From: Dactylosporangium aurantiacum
Lineage (GTDB): Bacteria > Actinomycetota > Actinomycetes > Mycobacteriales > Micromonosporaceae
Assembly: GCF_000716715.1 (NCBI RefSeq)
Contig: NZ_JNYJ01000002.1
Coordinates: 248,001 to 312,000 of the forward strand
DNA length: 64,000 nt
Reading direction: 5' to 3'
In this document: positions 34,584 through 42,800 of the stretch, piece after piece
Layout: every line of letters begins with the position of its first letter
Numbering within the stretch: the stretch's first letter is position 1
Translations under genes and position numbers: made by a program
The notes under the pieces: generated by a model
What the model was told of the DNA's origin: nothing
Database searches by the model: none
The model's input: only the letters and a program-made list of their open reading frames with translations

Positions 34584-35585
34584 GTGCTGACGTTGGAGTT
34601 CCTGGACGCCGGGCACGGCGACTGCTGCCTGGTTCACTGGCAGTCCGGTCGTCGCAGCATGCTGATCGACGGCGGCCCGGCCGGCACCTGGGAGCGGGTG
34701 CTCCGCGCACGGCTGACCAACCTGCGGTGGCCGCTGGAAGCGGTGTGCGTCACCCACATCGACGACGACCACATCGCGGGCGTACTCGGGCTGCTGGGCA
34801 CGAACGTGCGAGCGGTCAGAGACGACCAGGGCGCGATGCCGTTCAAAGTGGAACGTCTGTGGTTCAACGGCCTTGACCTGCTCCAGGCGCCGTTGCCGCC
34901 TTCGGTCGACGCCGTCAGCGCGGCGAGCTACCAGCAGGGTCGGGAGCTGATGAGCCACGCACGGCAGCTGCGGCTGGAGGGCAATGTGCCGTTCGGCGGC
35001 TCACTGACGTCTGGCAGGGAGGCGGAGCTGCATGGCCTCACGATCACGGTCGTCACGCCGGGACGGCTGGCGCTGGAGCGGCTCGCGGTCCAGTGGCGGG
35101 CCAAGTCTCCCGACGACCCGGCGGTGCAGGGCGCGGGGTTCACCGACCGCAGCATCCCGAACCTTTCCAGCATCGGCCTGCACCTCGCGGGCCACGGACA
35201 GACGGTCCTGCTGACCGGCGACGCACGTGGCGACGACATTCTCGACGGCCTGCAGGCGACCGGTCTCATGCCGGACGGCGGACTGCACGTCAACGTGCTC
35301 AAGCTGCCGCACCACGGCAGCGCCAACAACGTCGCGCCGGAGTTCTTCACGGCCGTGCGCGCCGACCACTACGTCATTTCCGCGGACGGCAAGCACGGCC
35401 ATCCGAGTGTGGCCACGCTGCGGTGGCTCGTCGAGTCACGTCCCGCCGACGCCGCCTACACCGTGCACGTCACCAACACGATCCCGCACGCCGCCGCCGC
35501 GCTTGCCGATCTCCAGCGCGACCGCCGGCTCGCCGTCTCCATCCAGCCGGGCACCCTCATCGAACTGGGTGTTGATCACCGGTAG
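34584..35585 (+). CDS. ComEC-type metallo-beta-lactamase-fold hydrolase
   Basis: 333-aa soluble MBL-fold protein. The N-terminus LEFLDAGHGDCCLVHW, the metal motif THIDDDHIAG (HxDxDH, as in ComEC nucleases), the TGDARGDD phrase and LPHHGSANN near residue 235 define the ComEC/Rec2 MBL subfamily, many of which are nucleases or phosphodiesterases. No membrane segments are present, unlike true ComEC. It is tightly linked behind the S8 peptidase, suggesting that the two form a functional pair: a protease-activated nuclease, or the reverse. Confidence 0.83.
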   Translation: MLTLEFLDAGHGDCCLVHWQSGRRSMLIDGGPAGTWERVLRARLTNLRWPLEAVCVTHIDDDHIAGVLGLLGTNVRAVRDDQGAMPFKVERLWFNGLDLLQAPLPPSVDAVSAASYQQGRELMSHARQLRLEGNVPFGGSLTSGREAELHGLTITVVTPGRLALERLAVQWRAKSPDDPAVQGAGFTDRSIPNLSSIGLHLAGHGQTVLLTGDARGDDILDGLQATGLMPDGGLHVNVLKLPHHGSANNVAPEFFTAVRADHYVISADGKHGHPSVATLRWLVESRPADAAYTVHVTNTIPHAAAALADLQRDRRLAVSIQPGTLIELGVDHR

Positions 35586-35738
35586 GGGCGCTCGGTGCCG
35601 CCCACTGCGGTCAAGCGATTGACGAACCGGACAGCGGTTCACGCACCGTACGGGGGGTCGTACGGAGGGGTGCTGATCGGGCAGACTGTCGCGGAGTGAA
35701 TCAAGGAGTGACCGACCGGGAAGGAACGGTAACGACGC

Positions 35739-36887
35739 GTGGATGACATTCCGGCCCAGGTCGGCCGCTACACGGTCGCGCGGCGGCTCGGCGCGGGCGG
35801 CATGGGGGAAGTCTTCCTGGCGTACTCCCCGGCCGGCTCGCCGGTAGCGGTCAAGGTCATCCGCGGCGATCGGCTGGACGCGAGCACCAGAGCCCGGTTC
35901 GAACGGGAGGCGCTCATCGCCCGCACCGTGATCGGCACCAACCGGGTCGCCCGCTTCCTCGACGCCGACCCGTACGCCGACCGCCCGTGGCTCGCCATGG
36001 AGTACGTGCCCGGCCACACCCTGCTGCAGCACGTCGACGAGCACGGCGCGCTGCCGTTGCCGCTGATCGCGAGCCTCGGCGCCCTGCTGTGCGAGGGGCT
36101 GGAAGCCGTTCACGCGGTCGGCCTGCTGCACCGAGACCTGAAGCCGCAGAACATCATCCTCGGCACCGACGGGCCGATGATCATCGACTTCGGGCTGGCG
36201 GCGTTCGTCGACGCGCCGCACGACTCCCTCTCGCACAGCGGAATGATCATCGGCACGGTCCGGTGCATGCCGCCCGAGCAGGCCGGCGGCAATCCGCACG
36301 TGACACCCGCCGCCGACGTGTACGCGCTGGGTACGGTCCTGCTGTACGCCGCTGCGGGCCATTACCCGTACGACGGCGTCCGGTGGGAGGCGATCGTCGC
36401 GAACGTGCTGAACCCCGAGACTGGCCCTGACCTCAGCGGCGTGGCGAGCGGCCTGATTCCGTTGCTGACCGCGATGCTGGCGCACGAGCCGCAGGCGAGG
36501 CCGGCCCTGGCGAACGTCGCAGCGACCTGTGCGGGTCTGCTGGCCGGGATGGGTGTCGCGCCGGCCGATGCTCGGCTCGCGTTGATCGCACGGTCTGCGG
36601 AGTCGTCCGCCGCGCGAGAGATCAGCCAGCAACTGTCCCCGTCGATCGAGGCGCGGCTGGATGCGTTGAACGCTCTAGATGACGCGACGGCCCTGGACAG
36701 CCCTCTGGACGTTCCGCCAGACACCGGCGAGGAAGAGGCAGAACCGGAAGCGCCGCCGACCCGGGAAGGCGCCGATGGGCAGCCTCCGGCTGGCACAGCC
36801 CGGGCGAAACGGCCGGGACGCCTCCCGGCATCCCGACGGGTGGCCGATGAGTTGCGGACCGCCTACGCGGCGCGATCGGCCCTGTAA
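35739..36887 (+). CDS. Cytosolic Ser/Thr protein kinase (PknB-like)
   Basis: 382-aa eukaryotic-type kinase. The domain spans residues about 8-270: GAGGMGEVFLA (P-loop), VAVKVI (Lys), LLHRDLKPQNIIL (catalytic loop), IIDFGLAAF (DFG) and CMPPEQ (activation segment end). It lacks the transmembrane helix and PASTA domains of housekeeping PknB. The tail is acidic then basic and probably disordered. It lies between the peptidase/MBL pair and the helicase-methyltransferase genes. Kinases in such positions (for example PglW of phage-growth-limitation systems) act as switches; that role here is inference. Confidence 0.88.
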   Translation: MDDIPAQVGRYTVARRLGAGGMGEVFLAYSPAGSPVAVKVIRGDRLDASTRARFEREALIARTVIGTNRVARFLDADPYADRPWLAMEYVPGHTLLQHVDEHGALPLPLIASLGALLCEGLEAVHAVGLLHRDLKPQNIILGTDGPMIIDFGLAAFVDAPHDSLSHSGMIIGTVRCMPPEQAGGNPHVTPAADVYALGTVLLYAAAGHYPYDGVRWEAIVANVLNPETGPDLSGVASGLIPLLTAMLAHEPQARPALANVAATCAGLLAGMGVAPADARLALIARSAESSAAREISQQLSPSIEARLDALNALDDATALDSPLDVPPDTGEEEAEPEAPPTREGADGQPPAGTARAKRPGRLPASRRVADELRTAYAARSAL

Positions 36888-36938
36888 GTAGGGTCGCCCA
36901 GGGGACAGGCACCGCACCAGCGAACGATCGGAGCAGCA

Positions 36939-39893
36939 GTGAGCGTCGAGGCCGCGACCGCCGGGATGAGCGGCCGGGCGGAGCCCGGGTTCCCGCCGGG
37001 CGCCCAGGTCCTGGTCCGGGACGAGCAATGGTTGGTCCGCAAGACCACACTGACCCGGCACGACGGGTGGATGGTCGAGGTCACCGGTGTGTCGCCGTTC
37101 GTCCGTGGTACCGACGCCGTGTTCTACCAGCGCCTCGACGACATCAGGGTGCTGGACCCGCGGCAGACAACACTCGTAGGCGACGACTCCCCGAACCACC
37201 GGCGGGCACGGCTGTTCCTCGAGGCGGTGCTGCGTAAGACCGCACTGCCGCAGACTGAGCACGGGCTCGCTCTGGCAGATGGCTTCCTGATGGACCAGCA
37301 GACGCATCAGCTGCGCCCGGCCGAGCTGGCGCTGTCGATGCGCAACCCGCAGCCGCGAATCCTGATCGCAGACGTCGTCGGCCTCGGCAAAACGCTCGAG
37401 ATCGGCATCCTGCTCGCCGAGCTGATCCGGCGCGGGCGCGGCGAAAGGATCCTTGTCGTCACCCCACAGCATGTGCTGGAGCAGTTCCAGCGGGAGCTGT
37501 GGACCAGGTTCGCGATCCCGCTGGTGCGACTCGACTCGTCAGGAATTCAGCGGGTGCAGCGAGACATCCCGGCCGGCCGGAACCCGTTCGCGTACTTCAA
37601 GCGGGTGATCATCTCCGTCGACACGTTGAAGAGCGATCTCTACGCCCACCATCTCGACCGTACCGACTGGGACGCGGTCGTCATCGACGAGTCACACAAC
37701 TTGCTCAACCGCGGCACCAAGAATAACGACCTGGCCAACCTGCTGGCCCGCCGAACGGACGCACTCGTCCTCGCGTCGGCGACCCCGCACAACGGCAAGG
37801 CGTCATCGTTCGCCGAACTCATCGGACTGCTCGACGAGGCGGCGATCGCGGACCCGGAGCAGTACGACCCGGGCGAGCTCAGCCATCTGTACATCCGGCG
37901 AACGAAGGCTTCGCCCGAGGTCCGCGACGGTCTGAAAGGCGCATGGGCCGACCGGGGACCGTCCCAGCCGATCCACGTGCCCGCCACGGACGCCGAGACC
38001 GCGGTGTTCGCCGAGCTGATCGAACGGTGGATCCCGGGCGATCATGCCGGCCCGTCCGTGAGCACCTCACAGCTCGTGCCGTACCGGCTGCTGAAGTCAT
38101 TCCTGTCCTCGCACCGGGCGTTGCTGGCGACCATTGCCACCAGGCAGCGGACCCTGACCGCGTCACTGGAGGAAAAGCCGTCCGACCCGGCGGCGCGAGC
38201 GACCGAACTGGCGGCGCTCCACGAGCTGCGGACGCTCGCCGAACGGATCACCGACGACCAGGCCGCGAAGTTCTGCGCCCTGGTCGAGCAGCTTCGACAG
38301 CTCGGTGTCGGACCTGGGTCCGACACCAGGGTCGTCGTGTTCTCCGAAAGCATTCCGACCTTGACCTGGCTGGCCACGCAGGTGCCCGTGGCACTCGGTT
38401 TCCCGCGCGGCGCCAGCTCGGACGAACGCCGGCCGTGGCTGGCGTACGCCGGCGCCACCCAGGTCATGCACGGCGACTCCAGCACCGACGACGAGCAGCG
38501 CCGCATCATCGAACAGTTCGGGCTGCGCGACGACCCGGTGCGGCTGCTGTTCACCGGCGACGTCGCTTCCGAAGGCGTGAACCTGCACCAGCAGTGCCAC
38601 CTGCTGATGCACTACGACCTGCCGTGGTCGCTGATCCGCATCGAGCAGCGCAACGGCCGCATCGACCGCTACGGCCAGGAGCACCCGCCACAGTTCCGCG
38701 CGCTGATCCTCACCTGTGATCTACCGTGGCGCGCCGATCCGGCCACCGGCCGGCCGCGCACGCTCGACGACCGGCTCGTCGGCGAGAAGCTTCTGACCCG
38801 CGAGGCGGAGGCCCACAAGATCGAGGGCACCGCCGAGGCGGTCACCGGACTGTACGGCGCCCAGAAGGAAGAAGACCGGCTCGTCCAGGACCTCATCGCC
38901 GGTCGGACCGTCGAGGAGTCCATCGAGACCTCCCATCAGGGCGCGGGGTTCCTCGCCGGGCTGCTCGGCCAGGTTGGCGCCGCCCCGGCACACCCCGACG
39001 TCGAACGAGCAGCGGTGCTGACCCTGTTCGACTCGACCGGGGACTACTTCGACGAAGCCCTGCGGCAGGTCTGCAGACCCAACCCTGAGGACCAGCTGTC
39101 GTTGCGCCGCGACGACGACGGCACCATCGCCTTCGAGCCGCCACCGGACCTGCTCTACCGGCTGCGCTCCCTGCCCCGCTCCTACCTGGAGGAGCAGCGC
39201 ATCCTCCCGACGCGCACCGAACCGGGCCGCGTGCGGATCACATTCTCCAAGCAACTCGCCGACACCCGGCTGCAGGCAGCCCGGGAAAGCTCCAAGACGC
39301 AGTGGCCGAACGTCTCCTACATCACCGACGTGCATCCGGTGCTGGAATGGTTGACCGACAAGGTCCTCGTCGAGATCGGCCGGCACCAGGCGCCGGTGCT
39401 CGCCGCGACCGTCGACCAACCGGTCTTCCTGCTGCAGGGCATCTACTCCAATGCGCTCGGCCGGCCCACGATCGTGGAGTGGATGGCCGTTACCGGCCTC
39501 CCAGCCGACCCGGACACGGTGCCACTGACCCCGCAGCTGCTGGCTCACTACGGCCTGGGTCCCAGGATGCCCGGGCGGGCCGTCCCGTACGACCTGCCGG
39601 AGCTGACGAAGCTCGTCCCGGCGGCCGTCGACGAGGCGCGAAGGTACCTCGGCACGCGCGAGCACGAGTACCGGCAGCGGGTCGAGGCCAAGCTCGCCCC
39701 GTACCGCGATCGGGTCCAGGTATGGCAGCAACAAGCGCTGATCGCCGGACCGCGTCCCGACCGACGCGGCATCGACAGCACCGCCGACCGGCTGCTCAAG
39801 CTCGTCGCCTCCCTAGAGACCGCCGGCGAACCCATGCTTCGGGTGCTCGCCGTCCTGCAACCGCACATCGACACCACGGAGCCCGCTGGATGA
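36939..39893 (+). CDS. SNF2-family helicase, DrmD/HepA-like
   Basis: 984-aa superfamily 2 DNA translocase. Motif I is DVVGLGKTLEIG (about residues 145-156), motif II VVIDESHNLL (about 247-256), motif III ASATPHNG. The C-terminal helicase half has LLFTGDVASEGVNLHQ and LIRIEQRNGRIDRYGQ, the RapA/HepA-type arginine-finger region. An N-terminal barrel-like segment precedes it. The size and its place directly before an adenine methyltransferase fit DrmD of class 1 DISARM. GTG 36939 has GGAG ten bases before. Its stop overlaps the next start (ATGA), implying coupled synthesis. Confidence 0.88.
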   Translation: MSVEAATAGMSGRAEPGFPPGAQVLVRDEQWLVRKTTLTRHDGWMVEVTGVSPFVRGTDAVFYQRLDDIRVLDPRQTTLVGDDSPNHRRARLFLEAVLRKTALPQTEHGLALADGFLMDQQTHQLRPAELALSMRNPQPRILIADVVGLGKTLEIGILLAELIRRGRGERILVVTPQHVLEQFQRELWTRFAIPLVRLDSSGIQRVQRDIPAGRNPFAYFKRVIISVDTLKSDLYAHHLDRTDWDAVVIDESHNLLNRGTKNNDLANLLARRTDALVLASATPHNGKASSFAELIGLLDEAAIADPEQYDPGELSHLYIRRTKASPEVRDGLKGAWADRGPSQPIHVPATDAETAVFAELIERWIPGDHAGPSVSTSQLVPYRLLKSFLSSHRALLATIATRQRTLTASLEEKPSDPAARATELAALHELRTLAERITDDQAAKFCALVEQLRQLGVGPGSDTRVVVFSESIPTLTWLATQVPVALGFPRGASSDERRPWLAYAGATQVMHGDSSTDDEQRRIIEQFGLRDDPVRLLFTGDVASEGVNLHQQCHLLMHYDLPWSLIRIEQRNGRIDRYGQEHPPQFRALILTCDLPWRADPATGRPRTLDDRLVGEKLLTREAEAHKIEGTAEAVTGLYGAQKEEDRLVQDLIAGRTVEESIETSHQGAGFLAGLLGQVGAAPAHPDVERAAVLTLFDSTGDYFDEALRQVCRPNPEDQLSLRRDDDGTIAFEPPPDLLYRLRSLPRSYLEEQRILPTRTEPGRVRITFSKQLADTRLQAARESSKTQWPNVSYITDVHPVLEWLTDKVLVEIGRHQAPVLAATVDQPVFLLQGIYSNALGRPTIVEWMAVTGLPADPDTVPLTPQLLAHYGLGPRMPGRAVPYDLPELTKLVPAAVDEARRYLGTREHEYRQRVEAKLAPYRDRVQVWQQQALIAGPRPDRRGIDSTADRLLKLVASLETAGEPMLRVLAVLQPHIDTTEPAG

Positions 39894-42800
39894 GCGCCTA
39901 CTTCGACTCGATCAGCAACCGCGGCGAGTACCTGTCGGCGCACTACTTCGCCGAACAACTCGGCGGCGACCTGAAAAAGGGCATCTTCGCCACCTGGGCC
40001 GGACGGGAAACCGACGAGCACGACCCGCGCAAGACGCCACGCGAGGCGATCCGCTCCCTTCGCGGGATCTACCTGCACGAGGACGTCCGCGGGTTCCTCG
40101 CCGCGCCGGTGCAGCGCGACGACGCGGCGCTGCGGATGTCGGCCTACGACGACCCGCAGTGGTGCAAGCGGCTCGCCGGCTGGCATCAGGACGTCCTGCG
40201 CGCGCTGGGCTACGACGCGGCCCCGACCGACCTGACGGTGCACCGCGCCGGCCGCGACCACACCGTCAGCGTCGCCTTCCACGGCCACGACATCGTCGCC
40301 GTGGACTGCGGCTGGGTCACGGACATGGACGCCGCCCTCGACCCCACCGGCGCCGACCGGCTCCTCAAGCCGTTGCGGGTCAGCGGCTCCGAACAGTACG
40401 AAACCGGCGCGGCGCTGGCCTCGTGGCTGTTCCAGAGCGAGCTCGGCGGCCCCGGCGGCTCCAAGCCGCGATTCGTGCTGCTGTTGCACGGTGGCGTGAT
40501 CGTTCTCGCCGACCGCTACGCCTGGGCCGAGGGCCGGTATCTCGCCGCGAACCTCGACACCGCCCTGGAACGCAATGACCGGGCTCAGTACGGCGAACTG
40601 TCCACCATCGCCGCCCTCTTCAGCCTCGACATGCTGCGGCCCGGCGACAACGACCGGGCTCCGGCGATCGACGCGCTGCTCAAGGCCTCCACGTCGAACG
40701 CGGTCGGCGTCGACGCTGACCTGCGGCACGGGCTGCAGCGCTCCGTCGAGATCATCGCCAACGAGGTCCTGCACCGCATGGCCGATCCCGTCAACGACAT
40801 CACCCCGGCGCAGATCCCCAGCCCGCGGATGCCGTTCGCACGGCGGCTGACCCGCGAGTCGCTGCGCTACCTGTACCGAATCCTGTTCCTGCTGTACGCC
40901 GAGGCCCGCCCCGAACTGGGCATCCTGCCCGCCGATGACGGCAGCTACGAAGCCGGCTACTCGATGGCCCGGCTCCGTGAACTGGTCGCCCGCGACGAGG
41001 AACTCGTCGAAGAAGAGGCCAAGAACGGCTTCCACCTGTACTCGTCGCTCGACGTCCTGTTCAACAAGGTGAACTTCGGTCACCGTGCCTACGGCACCGA
41101 ACCCGGCGACGACCAGCCGGGCGACGACGAGCAGACCCGCGCGGAGAAGGCAGCCCGGCGCAGCGAGGACCTCGGTCTGCGGTTCGAACCGCTGCGCAGC
41201 GAACTGTTCGAACCGACCGCCATCCAGCTGATCGGCACCGGCACCGTCGACCCGCGCAGCGACGAGGAGGACTGGCCGCGCTGGCTCGACCTACGGCTGC
41301 GCAACGAGGCGCTGCACGCGGTGCTTCGGCTGCTCACCATGAAGAAAGGCGCCCGCGGCGAACAGGGCGGGTTCATCTCCTACCGTAACCTCGGCATCAA
41401 CCAGCTCGGGGCCGTCTACGAAGGCCTGATGTCCTACACCGGCATCATCGCCGACGAGGAACTGTGCGAGGTCGCCAGGGGCGGTGACCCGGAGCAGGGC
41501 TCCTGGCTCATCCCGTCCCGGCGGCAGGACCAGTATCCCGACGGTGTCCTGGTCCACCACGACGAGCACGACGCCAGGCGCGGGCTGCGTGGCGTCAAGA
41601 AATACCCGGAGGGATCCTTCGTCTACCGGCTCGCCGGCCGCGACCGGGAAACGTCGGCGTCGTACTACACCCCCGAGTCCCTCACGAAGGTCACCGTCGA
41701 ACTGGCCCTCAAGGAGCGCCTTGACCAGGACCGCGACACCGACGGCAACGTGATCAAGACACGCGCCGCCGAACTGCTGACCTACAAGATTTGCGAACCT
41801 GCGCTCGGCTCTGGTGCCTTCCTCAACGAGGCGATCAACCAGGTCGCCGAGGAGTACCTGCGCCGCCGCCAGGAAGAACTCGGCCGCTCCGTCCCGACCT
41901 CCGACCTGCTGACCGAGAAACAACGGGTCAAGGCGTACATCGCGCTGCACAACGCCTACGGCGTCGACCTCAACCCGATGGGCGTCGAACTCGCCGAGGT
42001 CTCCCTATGGCTCAACACCATGCATCCCGGCATGCGAGCCCCGTGGTTCGGGCTACACCTGAGGCGTGGCAACTCACTAATCGGTGCCCGCCGCGCCGTG
42101 TACGCAGGGGACGACGTCTCCTCGCCGGCGAAGGAATGGCTGAAAGCCAGGGGCGGTTTCGCGCCGACCCCGCTGCCGTTCCAGCACAACGGTGCGCAGC
42201 AGCCGCTGCCGGACGCGGCCGTCCACCAGTTCCTGCTGCCGAGCCCGGGCTGGGCCGCGGTCGCCGGCAACACCGAGGCGAAGAAGCTCGCACCGGACGC
42301 CGCCCGAAACCTCGCCGCCTGGCGTAAGGGGATCCTGCAGCGCCCCGCCCGCAGCAGCGCCCATGTCAACAAGGACGGCAGCCGCAAACTGCTGCCGAAC
42401 CGGCAGCCGAAACCGGAACTGCCGTCGCAGTTCACCCGGCTCCGCGACGCCGCCCGGCGGGTCGAATACCTGTGGTCGCTGGTCATCAAGCGCATGGAGA
42501 TCTCGGAGCGTGAAGTCGCCCGCCACATCCAGATCTGGGGCGCCGACGCGACCGACCCCGAGTACAGCTTCCTGCACCGGCCGCAGCACGCGATCCCGAA
42601 GGAACAGGTCCTCCGTGACCTCTTCAATGCCGTCGACACCCCGTACTGGCGGCTGAAGCACATCATGGACGCCTGGTGTGCCCTGTGGTTCTGGCCTACA
42701 GACGAGGCAGCTTTGCTGGACGGCACCGCGGCCGAATACACCGCGCCGGCGCAGATCATGGAGACGGAGAGCGTCGCCGAACTCCTCGGCGGTATTCCGC

